Below the pieces are notes generated by a model. It made no database searches. It worked only from the letters and a program-made list of their open reading frames with translations, and was not told where the DNA came from. From Lachnospiraceae bacterium (GTDB lineage: Bacteria > Bacillota > Clostridia > Lachnospirales > Lachnospiraceae): DNA of 64,000 nt. The stretch lies in assembly GCA_030526195.1 (NCBI GenBank), contig JAUNDG010000006.1:62001-126000 (forward strand), read 5' to 3'. The translations under genes and the position numbers were made by a program. Shown here one piece after another: positions 19,351-28,372 of this stretch; position 1 is the stretch's first letter, and each line of letters starts with the position of its first letter.

Positions 19351-20256
19351 TTAGACGTTCAGATGACGACGAACCGTGATGATGGAGCCTAAGAGACCGA
19401 TGCCCACACCAAGGATCAGTGAGATCGGGATCAGATAAGCAAAAATCTCATTGACTGTCATGAAGACAGAGGACAGAGAACTCAGATATTTTTCAATGAT
19501 GCTGCCCACAAGGCCATTGTAGGTGAAGTACAGGATGACCAGCGGGATGATGGCACCGATGAGGCCGATGAGCACACCTTCCACCAGGAAGGGGGCACGG
19601 ACGAAACCATCTGTGGCGCCGATAAGCTTCATGATGCTGATCTCATTCTTTCTGACGGAGATACCAACGTTTACCGTCATGGAAATGAGGATAACGGCCA
19701 CGATCAGAAGGATGGCTGTGATACCCACGGACACCACTGTCAGGATCGTGTTGAATTTTGTCAGGGCCTTGACCACATCGTCGGAGCGGTTAACGGTACG
19801 GACGCCATCGATGCCTGTGATGTATTTCTCAACAGCTGTCTGCTCTTCGATGGAAGTGGTCTTGACGGAATAGCTGGCGGAATTCACCAGCGGGTTGTCG
19901 GTGCCGAAGCTGGCAGCCGCTTCCGGATCCCCTTCAAAATAAGTTTCCTGGAATTCCTTCCAGGCTTCATCTGCGGAAATGAAATCGATGGAGGCCACGC
20001 CTTCACATTTCTGAATCTCCTGACCGATTTCCTGAATGCGTTCTTCGGAAATGCCTTCGTCAAAGAGAACGGTGATGCCGACTTCCTGCTCGTAGTATTT
20101 CGCCGCTGTGTTGACGTTGAGGACCACGGACAGCAGTGTACCGAAAAGGAACACGCAGGTGGTCATGGTGATCAGGGATGCCAGTGTGAACATCCGGTTA
20201 CGCCAGATATTCTTGATACCCTGTTTGATGTTGTAACCCAGAGAACTAATCGCCAT
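19351..20256 (-). CDS. ftsX: Cell division membrane protein FtsX
   Basis: Permease-like partner of FtsE; the complex activates peptidoglycan hydrolases at the division site or side wall. About 301 residues beginning MAISSLGYNIKQGIKNIWRNR. The start at 20256 lies within the last codons of ftsE (11-base overlap) with GGAAGGTGG upstream. Four membrane segments: one near residue 25-45, then, after a large extracellular loop, three between about 165 and 295. The motif LIGATDGFVRAPF is typical. Confidence 0.95.
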   Translation of the reverse strand: MAISSLGYNIKQGIKNIWRNRMFTLASLITMTTCVFLFGTLLSVVLNVNTAAKYYEQEVGITVLFDEGISEERIQEIGQEIQKCEGVASIDFISADEAWKEFQETYFEGDPEAAASFGTDNPLVNSASYSVKTTSIEEQTAVEKYITGIDGVRTVNRSDDVVKALTKFNTILTVVSVGITAILLIVAVILISMTVNVGISVRKNEISIMKLIGATDGFVRAPFLVEGVLIGLIGAIIPLVILYFTYNGLVGSIIEKYLSSLSSVFMTVNEIFAYLIPISLILGVGIGLLGSIITVRRHLNV

Positions 20257-20929
20257 TGTAACCACCTTCCTCGATGTCATTCGCGATGACACCACGTCTC
20301 ATCGTGATAACACGTTTTCTGAAGCTGTTGACGAGTTCCTGATTGTGGGTAACAACCAGCACGGTGGTGCCGCGCTCGTTGATCTGCTCAAGCAGTTTCA
20401 TAATCTCGTATGAGTTATGCGGATCGAGGTTACCGGTGGGCTCGTCGCACAGAAGGATTTCCGGACGATTGACGAGGGCACGGGCAACGGCAACTCTCTG
20501 CTGCTCACCGCCGGATAACTGACGGGGCAGAGATTTGTATTTTTCGGCCAGGCCGACCATTTTCAGCACCTCCGGCACATTCTTGCGAATGAGTCGGTTG
20601 GGGCAGCCCACAACGTGCTGGGCAAAAGCGACATTTTCGTAAACATTTCTGTCCTTTAACAGACGGAAATCCTGGAACACACAGCCGATCTCACGGCGGT
20701 AAGCCGCAACCTTCTTGTGTTTCATGGTGTTTAGGACATGGCCGTTGACGGTGATGATGCCGCTGGTCGGTTCAAGCTCCTTCAGAAGCAGCTTGATCAG
20801 TGTGGACTTACCTGAGCCGGAATCACCGACGACGAATACAAATTCACCTTTATCCACATGTAGAGAGATTTCATCAACCGCTGACTGGCCTTTTTCGTAC
20901 GTCTTCGTGACGCAGTCAAGATCGATCAT
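20246..20929 (-). CDS. ftsE: Cell division ATP-binding protein FtsE
   Basis: ABC-type ATPase of the FtsEX complex, 227 residues. Walker A VVGDSGSGKSTLIKLLL (about 32-48), signature LSGGEQQRVAVARAL (about 137), Walker B ILLCDEPTGNLDP (about 158) and the switch His in VVTHNQELV are all present. Its stop codon is TAG, which matters for the split Cna-B gene: TAG is used as an ordinary stop in this genome. Confidence 0.97.
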   Translation of the reverse strand: MIDLDCVTKTYEKGQSAVDEISLHVDKGEFVFVVGDSGSGKSTLIKLLLKELEPTSGIITVNGHVLNTMKHKKVAAYRREIGCVFQDFRLLKDRNVYENVAFAQHVVGCPNRLIRKNVPEVLKMVGLAEKYKSLPRQLSGGEQQRVAVARALVNRPEILLCDEPTGNLDPHNSYEIMKLLEQINERGTTVLVVTHNQELVNSFRKRVITMRRGVIANDIEEGGYNGD

Positions 20930-20946
20930 GATAGACCTCCTTTAAA

Positions 20947-22035
20947 TCAATATTCAAGAGTTTCCATATATTCCATATACTGAACGACCATCAGCGCGAT
21001 CTTGAGTGTCATGGCATCATCAAAGACACGCAGGTCAAGACCAGTGCTCTTTTCCAGCTTATCCAGACGGTAAACCAGTGTGTTGCGGTGAACAAACAGC
21101 TGTCTGGAGGTCTCGGATACGTTCAGTGAATTTTCGAAGAATTTGTTAATGGTCTCAAATGTTTCCGGTTCGAAATCTTCCAGGTTCTTGTCGCCGAAGA
21201 TCTCGCGGATGAACATTTTGCACAGCGGAATGGGCAGCTGGTAAATGAGACGGCCGATGCCCAGCTGGCTGTAGGCGATCATATTCTGATCACCGAAGAA
21301 GATCTTACCCACATCAAGCGCCATACGGGCTTCCTTGTAGGAGCGGGAAACATCCTTCAGTTCGTTGATCACATTGCCGTAAGCCACATGGAGTCTTTCT
21401 TCTTCGCCGCGACCGGCAGCCGCCACGATGGACTGACCGATGGCCTTAAGTTCTTCGGTGCCGTCCTTCTCATCCAGTTCCTTGATGACGATAATGCTGC
21501 GTTCATCAATGGCTGTGATAAAGTCGTTCTTCGATTTGCTGAAGACCTCTTTGACGGCCTCCAGTGTGCTGTAATCCTTGCTCTGCTCGGATTCCAGAAT
21601 AAAGACAACACGACGAGCAGTGGGCTGGATGTGCAGCTTTTTGGCTCTGTTGTAGATGTCCACCAGGAGCAGGTTGTCAAGAAGCAGGTTCTTGATAAAG
21701 TTCTCCCGATTGTAGTGCTCTCTGTAGGCCACCAGAAGACTTTCGATCTGAAGTGTGGCCATCTTGCCGATGAGCATGGCATTTTCACCATCGGCTTCAA
21801 GCATGATGATGTATTCTTCCTGATATTCTTCCTTCGCCTTCAGGAACAGGCGCCCCTTCATTTCCTGGACATCCGCTTCGGATTCTGTGAAGCTTCTGAT
21901 CTCGCGGGGGTTCACACTGACGGAATCCAGTGTGGTAGCCACCACTTTACCTTCCGGATCGAGAAGTGTCAAATCCGTTTTTGAAACAGCCTTGATGCTG
22001 TTCAGCGTATCCATTAAAACCACGTTCGATATCAT
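20947..22035 (-). CDS. PucR/CdaR-type transcriptional regulator with C-terminal HTH
   Basis: 362 residues. The N-terminal 100 residues look like the sugar-diacid recognition fold of CdaR (TDLTLLDPEGKVVATT). The middle is a GGDEF-like PucR spacer. The C-terminal HTH_30-type domain (about 295-350) reads FFENSLNVSETSRQLFVHRNTLVYRLDKL. In relatives such proteins sense small metabolites. This gene is 17 bases upstream of ftsE and in the same direction, so it is the first gene of an ftsE-ftsX operon. Whether it regulates them is not shown by sequence. GAGGG precedes the start. Confidence 0.85.
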   Translation of the reverse strand: MISNVVLMDTLNSIKAVSKTDLTLLDPEGKVVATTLDSVSVNPREIRSFTESEADVQEMKGRLFLKAKEEYQEEYIIMLEADGENAMLIGKMATLQIESLLVAYREHYNRENFIKNLLLDNLLLVDIYNRAKKLHIQPTARRVVFILESEQSKDYSTLEAVKEVFSKSKNDFITAIDERSIIVIKELDEKDGTEELKAIGQSIVAAAGRGEEERLHVAYGNVINELKDVSRSYKEARMALDVGKIFFGDQNMIAYSQLGIGRLIYQLPIPLCKMFIREIFGDKNLEDFEPETFETINKFFENSLNVSETSRQLFVHRNTLVYRLDKLEKSTGLDLRVFDDAMTLKIALMVVQYMEYMETLEY

Positions 22036-22170
22036 ATTTAACCCTCACCAAAAACCTACAAGTTTTTTTGTGAAAAAATGACTATACTTACGAGTAATAC
22101 TACACCAAAATAACCAAAAAGAAAAGTGAAATATTTACAAATTTTGTCACGAGCATCAACAAAGCAAAAT

Positions 22171-22220
22171 GCAAAGGCCGAAAACCCTTGATTTTACTTG
22201 ATTTTCGGCCGAAAAAAGTT
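22171..22220 (-). terminator. Hairpin, probable terminator after the lipid kinase gene
   Basis: GGCCGAAAA (22175-22183 region) pairs with TTTTCGGCC about 17 bases on. T-tracts flanking it are short on both strands. It lies between the lipid kinase stop at 22250 and the regulator start at 22035. Confidence 0.5.
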
Positions 22221-22249
22221 TATAAAAATTTTTCAATTGTAACCTGTTT

Positions 22250-23218
22250 TCATGCCTCATTTTGCTCGATTTTACCCATTTTGGTGTCCTCATCCTCCTG
22301 AAGGACTGCCTCCTCAACAGCCGTCTTCAGTTCCCATTTTCCCAACATGAGAGGCATATGGTTGTGCAGATTGTCGATGCGGCACTCCTGCAGGCGGCCG
22401 CCGAATTCACCGTCCAGTGTCCACTCAACCTCATTTTCGGAATGGAACACGATATGCTTTGTCTTAAACTTCCGGACAAACAAGGAGGGTTCGTCCGTCA
22501 TCAGCGCCCGGATCACATCCTGCCATTCCATCAACGTCTCCGGTTCGTGAATGAGCATGACCTCGAAAAGCCCGTCATTGAGCGTGATGTCCCGCCCCAT
22601 GATAAACCGGACACCGCCCACAGACAGGGAGTTTGTCACCATCCCGAAAATGAATTTGCCTTCCAGCACGCCATCATCGGTTTCAACGGTCATGGCCTCC
22701 GATTTGATCTCGTTGAGCTGACGGCCGGCTTCGGCCAGATACGCCAGTCTTCCGAAAATGTTTTTCATGTCCTGACTGGTCTTATAGGCCACCGATGTGA
22801 AGACGCCGAAGGCTGCCACATAAAGGAAATGGGCTTCGTTGAAGCGCCCGATATCGATGGTCACCACTTCGCCGCCCACGATCTCCCGGGCCGCCTCCAC
22901 CGGATCTCCCGGCATGCCCAGGGACTGGGCAAAGTCATTGGTGGACCCCACGGGAATGAAACCGATGGGCACAAAGTTGCCGGAACGGCAAAGCCCTGAG
23001 ATCACCTCATCCATGGCACCGTCGCCGCCGGCAGCCACAACCAGATCAAATTCCCCGGCCAGCGCCTCCGCTGTTTCGCCGCCGTCGCCGGCATGCTGTG
23101 TGGGATGAACCTCCACGCGATAGCCCGCCGACACAAAGACATCCACCACATCGGACAGGTGTTCCGGGAAGACCCCCTTGCCGGCTTTCGGATTGTAGAT
23201 CAGTAAGACACGTTTCAT
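22250..23218 (-). CDS. Diacylglycerol/lipid kinase family protein (DgkB/YegS-like)
   Basis: ATP-dependent lipid kinase with the DAG-kinase catalytic fold, about 322 residues beginning MKRVLLIYNPKAGKG. TGGAGATAAAC before ATG 23218 sets the start; the longer frame would run into a repeat. The glycine-rich nucleotide loop VVAAGGDGAMDEVISGL, the GSTNDFA motif and the late GEFGG motif are in place. In Gram-positives DgkB recycles diacylglycerol released by lipoteichoic acid synthesis, but YegS-like members have other lipid substrates. The substrate is not decided. An acidic C-terminal tail of about 25 residues is extra. Confidence 0.9.
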   Translation of the reverse strand: MKRVLLIYNPKAGKGVFPEHLSDVVDVFVSAGYRVEVHPTQHAGDGGETAEALAGEFDLVVAAGGDGAMDEVISGLCRSGNFVPIGFIPVGSTNDFAQSLGMPGDPVEAAREIVGGEVVTIDIGRFNEAHFLYVAAFGVFTSVAYKTSQDMKNIFGRLAYLAEAGRQLNEIKSEAMTVETDDGVLEGKFIFGMVTNSLSVGGVRFIMGRDITLNDGLFEVMLIHEPETLMEWQDVIRALMTDEPSLFVRKFKTKHIVFHSENEVEWTLDGEFGGRLQECRIDNLHNHMPLMLGKWELKTAVEEAVLQEDEDTKMGKIEQNEA

Positions 23219-23285
23219 GTTTATCTCCATTGGCAGCCAGACGGGCCGGATCTCCGGGCATGGTGTCTGCTGCGCTGTTTGTTCG

Positions 23286-23345
23286 TAAAGCGGACACTCG
23301 CCATACCCACAGGGCACGATGTCCGCTTCGCTACTTGCTCTTCAA
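23286..23345 (+). repeat. Palindromic repeat R2
   Basis: AAGCGGACA...TGTCCGCTT palindrome with loop containing CCCACAGGGCACGA, followed by CGCTACTTGCTCTTCA. Almost the same sequence stands at 26577-26634, also just upstream of a minus-strand gene (lipid kinase here, EamA transporter there). Confidence 0.8.
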
Positions 23346-23683
23346 AAAAGTACACTTATTATACTCTTTCTCACGAAAGAATGCGAGAATATCTCAAGCA
23401 CGTAAAATGAGGATGTGTGCGACAATGCCGTGGTAAACCGGGCAAGGCAAGCGAAAAGAAAAGCGGGCTATTTTGAAGTTCGCACGATATTCTATTGTTC
23501 ATTTTGTTTGACGGGTGTATGCTTGTCTGTGGTTTTTGTCACGACCGAGACAACCCTTGACGAATCCGTCGTCGAGGCCCGGCTTCGGCCGAAACCTCAC
23601 CGATCCCGCGCCGAAAGGACAGCTCTTTCCCGCGTGGGAGCTATCTCTAACACGAAAATGAAACCGACAGGAGATTTATATAG
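23346..23683. other. Gene-free leader between two divergent genes
   Basis: 338 bases between the lipid kinase and aminotransferase genes. Apart from the R2 copy at its left edge I see no coding frame with a ribosome binding site and no clear riboswitch. Promoters for both neighbours should lie here; no hexamer pair stands out. Confidence 0.4.
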
Positions 23684-24853
23684 ATGAAACCTCTTTCAGA
23701 ACGCACCAAAACCTTTACGGATTCTGTGATCCGTCGTATGACCCGCATTTCCCTGCAGTACGATGCGGTGAATCTGTCTCAGGGCTTCCCGGATTTTGAT
23801 CCGCCCAAAGCCCTGCTGGAGGCTCTGGCCAAAACCACCACCCAGGATGTCCATCAGTATGCCATCACCTGGGGTGCCCCGAATTTCTGCGAAGCCCTGG
23901 CGGAGAAGCAGAGCCATTTCATGCAGCATCCCATCGATCCGAAAACCGAGATCGTGGTGACCTGCGGCAGCACCGAAGCCATGACGTGCGCCATGATGAC
24001 CGTCACCAATCCGGGCGACAAGGTGGTCATTTTCTCACCCTTCTATGAAAATTACGGCGCCGACACCATTCTGTCCGGAGCAGAGCCCATCTATGTGCCG
24101 CTGAACCCGCCGAACTTCACATTTAATAAGGAAGATTTAGAAGCGGCTTTCGCTCAGCACCCGAAGGCGCTCATTCTGTGCAACCCCTCTAACCCCTGTG
24201 GCAAGGTCTTTACCCGGGAGGAGTTGCTGTACATTGCGTCTCTGGCGGAGAAATATGACACCTACGTTATCACCGACGAGGTCTACGAGCATCTGGTGTA
24301 CGCCCCCCACGAGCATGTGTATTTTGCCACACTGCCGGGCATGTGGGAACGGACACTCTCCTGCTCATCTCTGTCCAAGACCTATTCCATCACAGGCTGG
24401 CGTCTTGGCTACATCATCGCACCGCCCAACATCATCGAAACCGCCCGAAAGGTTCACGATTTCCTGACCGTGGGCGCTGCCGCTCCGCTTCAGGAGGCTG
24501 CCGTGACAGCGCTGCGCTTCCCGCAGGCCTATTACGATGAGTTGCTGGACCTGTATACAAAGAAACGCGATTTCTTCTGCGGCGCTCTGACTGACCTTGG
24601 CATCGGCCACACCACACCGGAGGGTGCCTACTATGTGCTCCTGGATGTGAGTGACTTCGCCTTCGACAGCGACCTTGAGTTCTGTGAGGTGCTGGCCCGC
24701 GACGTCGGTGTCGGGGCTGTACCCGGCTCCAGCTTTTTCAAGGAAGACATTAACAGCTATATCCGGCTCCATTTTGCCAAGCAGGAGGACACCCTGAAGC
24801 GTGCCCTTGACCGGCTGGATGGCTGGAAGAAAAAGATTCCGGCAAGACGATAA
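23684..24853 (+). CDS. PLP-dependent aminotransferase, class I/II fold type I
   Basis: 389 residues. The PLP lysine is in SSLSKTYSITGWRLGY (about 229). NPSNPCGKVFTREEL, DEVYEHLVY and the C-terminal substrate Arg in YIRLHFAK are also present. N-terminal VNLSQGFPDFDPP is typical of the kynurenine/glutamine or methionine aminotransferase (YbdL/CCBL-like) branch. That branch takes aromatic and sulfur amino acids, so those are likely substrates, but this cannot be proved here. CAGGAG precedes the ATG by about 10 bases. The only gene on the plus strand for many kb, monocistronic with its own terminator. Confidence 0.9.
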   Translation: MKPLSERTKTFTDSVIRRMTRISLQYDAVNLSQGFPDFDPPKALLEALAKTTTQDVHQYAITWGAPNFCEALAEKQSHFMQHPIDPKTEIVVTCGSTEAMTCAMMTVTNPGDKVVIFSPFYENYGADTILSGAEPIYVPLNPPNFTFNKEDLEAAFAQHPKALILCNPSNPCGKVFTREELLYIASLAEKYDTYVITDEVYEHLVYAPHEHVYFATLPGMWERTLSCSSLSKTYSITGWRLGYIIAPPNIIETARKVHDFLTVGAAAPLQEAAVTALRFPQAYYDELLDLYTKKRDFFCGALTDLGIGHTTPEGAYYVLLDVSDFAFDSDLEFCEVLARDVGVGAVPGSSFFKEDINSYIRLHFAKQEDTLKRALDRLDGWKKKIPARR

Positions 24854-24856
24854 GGC

Positions 24857-24903
24857 AAAAGCACTCTTGATCAGTCTGACTGATGCAAGAGTGCTTTTTT
24901 CTG
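24857..24903 (+). terminator. Intrinsic terminator of the aminotransferase gene
   Basis: AAGCACTCTTG pairs perfectly with CAAGAGTGCTT around a 16-base loop that itself contains CAGTC-TGACTG. It is followed by TTTTTTC. Confidence 0.95.
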
Positions 24904-24937
24904 TGATTGATTATTTAATGCGTTGGTCTGTTTGGTG

Positions 24938-24975
24938 TCGTAAAGCGGACACTCGCAATATGCTGCGGTTCACGC
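24938..24975 (+). repeat. Truncated R2/R1 repeat overlapping the end of the ECF gene
   Basis: The first part AAAGCGGACACTCGC is the left arm of R2; the rest GCTGCGGTTCA is the right tail of R1. The palindrome between them is missing, as if deleted. The TGA stop of the ECF gene (24972-24970) is read from this repeat. Confidence 0.65.
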
Positions 24976-25491
24976 GGCGGAGCGAATGCCCTTCAGAGCT
25001 TTGTGGAGAACCGGATAGAGAACCACAGCCAGGATCAGGCCGGACACACCCTGAATGATGTTCGGGATGATGGAAGCCGCCGCAGCTGCTGTGCCGTAAA
25101 GACCGCATTCAGGCAGGAAATAGCCCACGGCAACGATGATGATGTCGATGACACCGCCGATCACAACCGCCAGATAACGGGACATACCGCTCTCGGTCGC
25201 TTTCTGATAAACCAGACCGGCCAGCAGAGCCACCAGGCCTTTCACCACAAAGGTGATCGGGATGTAAATGAAATAGCCGCCGAGAAGATCCGCTAGAGCA
25301 GAACCGATACCGGCTGCCAGGAGGCCCGGCACAGATCCTAAAAAAATGCCGCATAGGATAACCAGGGCATCACCGGGATGCACATAACCACCGGTGCCCG
25401 GCACCGGAATGCGGATGATCATGGTGGCCACGCAAGTCAAGGCCGCAAACAAAGCCGCCAGTACAATACGTTTAACAGATTTATCGTTCAT
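24970..25491 (-). CDS. ECF transporter substrate-binding (S) component
   Basis: 173 residues with six hydrophobic segments, starting MNDKSVKRIVLAAL; GGAGGATATAAAT precedes ATG 25491. The N-terminal AALFAALTC(V)ATM followed by GGYVHPGDALVILCGIFLG is typical of energy-coupling factor S proteins for vitamins. The GGYVHPGD motif is shared by a subgroup of uncertain substrate. No ATPase or T component is nearby, so it must use a shared (group II) module. No riboswitch is seen upstream, so the ligand cannot be named. Its last codons end inside a repeat. Confidence 0.82.
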   Translation of the reverse strand: MNDKSVKRIVLAALFAALTCVATMIIRIPVPGTGGYVHPGDALVILCGIFLGSVPGLLAAGIGSALADLLGGYFIYIPITFVVKGLVALLAGLVYQKATESGMSRYLAVVIGGVIDIIIVAVGYFLPECGLYGTAAAAASIIPNIIQGVSGLILAVVLYPVLHKALKGIRSAA

Positions 25492-25696
25492 ATTTATATC
25501 CTCCAACCTCACGAGCCTCTTCCGCGCTTTTCATGAATTATGTGCGGTGTGTCGTTCAGTCGCCAACAGGCTCTGAATGGACCATACCCTGATCGGGTTA
25601 TGCACAGAATCGACTATGCTCGACGAGCCTTATGATACGGGATATCTGGCCTATCCAAAATGGCCAAAATCATTATTTTTTATATGCCCAGTTTTA

Positions 25697-26554
25697 TCAT
25701 ACTTTATTCTTGTTATAGACGAACCGGATGATCGCAGCGCCCAGAATGACGAAATAGCCGATCACACTGAAGACGTCCGGCACCTGTCCAAAGAGCATGA
25801 AGCCCCAGATGGCCGCAAAGAGAATCTGGGTATAATCGTAGATCGAGATCTCTTTTGCCGGTGCAAAGGTGTAGGCTGCCGTGATGGCGAACTGGCCGCC
25901 GGCTGCGGCGATACCGGCCATGAGCAGCATGCTCACCTGGAAAAGGCTCATGGGTTTGTAACCGGCGATGAAAAACGGCAGGGACGCCAGTGTGGAAAAT
26001 GTCGAGAAAAACATAACGATCACAGGTCCCTTGACGCCCCGAGTGCCCATTTTCCGGACGATGGTGTAGGCCAGGCCTGCGCCAAAACCACCCATCAGGC
26101 CCGCAAAGCCCGGAATGGCCGCCATGGAAAAGCCCGGTTTGATGACCAGGAGAGCCCCCGCAAAGGCGATGGCTACCGCGGCCCACTCCCACTTGGATAC
26201 CTTCTCCTTAAGGATCACCAGACTCATCAGGATGGCAAAGAAGGGTGAGAGCTTGTTGAGCATATTGGCATCTGACAGCGCCAGATGGTCAATGGCATAG
26301 AAGTTGAGAATGATCCCGGAGAACCCGAAGATCGAACGCAGCAGAAGATCCCGCAAATCGCACTTGCTGATGACGATCTTCTCCCGACTTTTGATCAGCA
26401 TACCCCAGGCAATGACACTGGCCACCAGGTTGCGGAACAACACCTTCTGCATGGTGGGCAGATCACCGGCCATTTTCACCCCCACCGTCATGAGGGAGAA
26501 GAAAAAGGCCGCCAGGAGAATGCACAATATACCTTTATTTCTTTGTGACAACAT
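25697..26554 (-). CDS. EamA/DMT family transporter
   Basis: About 285 residues and ten predicted membrane helices in two EamA halves, starting MLSQRNKGILCILLAAFFFSLM. Motifs FGFSGIILNFYAI, LSPFFAILMSLVILKE and the second-half ISIYDYTQILFAAIWGF are typical. Members export amino acids, nucleotides or other metabolites; substrate unknown. The ribosome binding site is weak (AGAAAGAG). An R2 repeat lies directly upstream. Confidence 0.88.
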   Translation of the reverse strand: MLSQRNKGILCILLAAFFFSLMTVGVKMAGDLPTMQKVLFRNLVASVIAWGMLIKSREKIVISKCDLRDLLLRSIFGFSGIILNFYAIDHLALSDANMLNKLSPFFAILMSLVILKEKVSKWEWAAVAIAFAGALLVIKPGFSMAAIPGFAGLMGGFGAGLAYTIVRKMGTRGVKGPVIVMFFSTFSTLASLPFFIAGYKPMSLFQVSMLLMAGIAAAGGQFAITAAYTFAPAKEISIYDYTQILFAAIWGFMLFGQVPDVFSVIGYFVILGAAIIRFVYNKNKV

Positions 26555-26576
26555 AGTTTTTCTCTTTCTGTTTTCA

Positions 26577-26634
26577 AAGCGGACACGCGCCATACCCGCA
26601 GGGCACGATGTCCGCTTCGCTATTTGCTCTTCAC
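26577..26634 (+). repeat. Palindromic repeat R2
   Basis: Near-identical to the copy at 23286-23345: AAGCGGACA and TGTCCGCTT arms, then CGCTATTTGCTCTTCA. It lies between the radical SAM gene end and the EamA gene start. Confidence 0.8.
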
Positions 26635-26748
26635 ACTAAAGGGCCACTGCTATACAGCGGCAGCCCTGTCAGATCTGTCTTGTGAGCCGACACCCCATTT
26701 TCTAAAAATGAGTATGCGGATATCGGCAAAAGTGCTTGCGTGAAGCGA

Positions 26749-28200
26749 TCAGTTTTCCGGCTTCTCGAAAGCAGCCAGTTCCGGATGTTCCTGTTTTTCC
26801 TTTGAGTAAGCCATGTAAGTCGGTGTCTTGTGAGTCTGGCTATCCCAGATTTCCTTGGCCACCGGAGCCCATTCTGCGGCGTAATCGTCGCACTTGCCAC
26901 AAAGTTCTTCAACCTCTTCCGGAGATTCCTGGTTGGTCTGATGAGCGCCTGTTTCGGCGACCATCTGACGCAGAGCCTTCGGGTTCTCAAGCATCGGGCA
27001 GGGACGCAGGTGGTTACGGTTGAAGGGCTGGCCTTCATGATACTTCATGAACAGCGGAGACTGCAGCATTTCCAGGATAGACTTATCGCGGATGTTGGAG
27101 TCTGAGAAGTGGATGAAGACGCAGGGTTCGGCATCACCGTTGGAGTTGATGTGGAAGTAGTTACGACCACCGGCAATGCAGCCGCCGACGAATTCGCCGT
27201 CGTTCTGGAAGTCCATCGGGAAGAACTCGATGTCGCATTCATCGGAACGGATGTAGCGGATCCGGTCAACCATGACACGTCTCTGTTCAACAGTGGGCAT
27301 CAGCTGCGGCGCAGCATTGGTGCCGACCGGCATGTAATGGAAGTAGAAGCCGAAACGAGCGCCCTTGGAAGCGATGAAACGCAGGAACTCGTCGCTTGTG
27401 ACAGCTTCGATATTTTCGCGTGTGTAGCAGATGGATGTACCGAAGACGATACCGTGCTTCTTAAGCAGATCCATGGCGTTCATGCAGGCGGCATAGTGGC
27501 CGTCACCACGACGGGCATCGTTTGTTTCCGGTGTACCCTCGATGGACAGCATGAAGGTCAGGTTGCCCAGGTCTTCAACCTGCTGGCACAGTTCTTCGTC
27601 GATCAGTGTTGAGTTTGTGTAAGCCGCGAAGAAGCAGTCATTGTGCTTTTCGCAAAGACGGAGTACGTCTTTCTTGCGGACCATCGGTTCGCCGCCGGTC
27701 ATCATGTAAAGGTAGGCACCCAGTTCCTTACCCTGTGTGACGATCTTATCCATTTCCTCAAAGGTCAGGTTGCTCTTGTGGCCGTATGTACCGGACCAGC
27801 AGCCGACGCAGTGCAGGTTGCAGGCGGATGTGGGATCAAAAAGGATCAGCCACGGGATGTTGCAGCCGTATTTTTCACGGTTGGCGCGGATCATCTTTGT
27901 GCCGCGGAAGAAAGCTTCGTAACCGAGGTTCAGAAGCATCTTCTTAGCGTACTTCGGATTGGCCTCGTCGATAACCTTATTGATGAATTTGACCCAGCGA
28001 TTGTTCGGGTCCTTAAGGGCAGCTCTCACAGCGTCCAGCTTTTCAGCCTTAGCGCCCTTACCATAGAATTTTGCAGCGTAATCAACGATAGAAAGATAGG
28101 TTTCTGTTCTGTCTTCGCTGTTTGCGATATTATTATAAAATTTGTTGATCAGCAGTTCGAATGTTTTGCGTTCTGCCGCATGCTTCAGATCTAAAGCCAT
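26749..28200 (-). CDS. Radical SAM protein with extra C-terminal cysteines, function unknown
   Basis: 483 residues. The SAM cluster motif is CNLHCVGC (C127, C131, C134), followed by GGEP (about 170). An unusually long N-terminal helical region (about 1-110) precedes it. The C-terminal third has further cysteines (GGCIAGG, EPCVFIHFSD, RPCPMLENP, CGKCDDY) that look like a SPASM or twitch-type auxiliary cluster site. It is related to the peptide- and lipid-modifying radical SAM families, but no precursor peptide or substrate gene is adjacent. TTTGGAGGATAAG precedes the ATG. Monocistronic. I can give the enzyme class but not the reaction. Confidence 0.85.
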   Translation of the reverse strand: MALDLKHAAERKTFELLINKFYNNIANSEDRTETYLSIVDYAAKFYGKGAKAEKLDAVRAALKDPNNRWVKFINKVIDEANPKYAKKMLLNLGYEAFFRGTKMIRANREKYGCNIPWLILFDPTSACNLHCVGCWSGTYGHKSNLTFEEMDKIVTQGKELGAYLYMMTGGEPMVRKKDVLRLCEKHNDCFFAAYTNSTLIDEELCQQVEDLGNLTFMLSIEGTPETNDARRGDGHYAACMNAMDLLKKHGIVFGTSICYTRENIEAVTSDEFLRFIASKGARFGFYFHYMPVGTNAAPQLMPTVEQRRVMVDRIRYIRSDECDIEFFPMDFQNDGEFVGGCIAGGRNYFHINSNGDAEPCVFIHFSDSNIRDKSILEMLQSPLFMKYHEGQPFNRNHLRPCPMLENPKALRQMVAETGAHQTNQESPEEVEELCGKCDDYAAEWAPVAKEIWDSQTHKTPTYMAYSKEKQEHPELAAFEKPEN

Positions 28201-28372
28201 GTTGTCTTATCCTCCAAATTAAATCCATAGCAACTTTACACATTATATAGCCTTGATATTTGGTTGTCATGCTACAATACATCGTTTTTGTTGCCCTATC
28301 AAGCGTTATCGAGCAAATAATCAGATTTTCAGGCCACATTTTTGGCCGATCAAGGCTCTCGGGCTGTCAGAT

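Noticed and set aside
22060-22130. Promoter upstream of the PucR/CdaR-type regulator
   Set aside because: TTTGGT-N17-TATAGT was seen, but the -35 match is weak.
26636-26700. Terminator after the radical SAM gene
   Set aside because: GGGCTGCCGCTG and CAGTGGCCC pair only with several wobbles and a mismatch, and the T-run is short; not strong enough to list.
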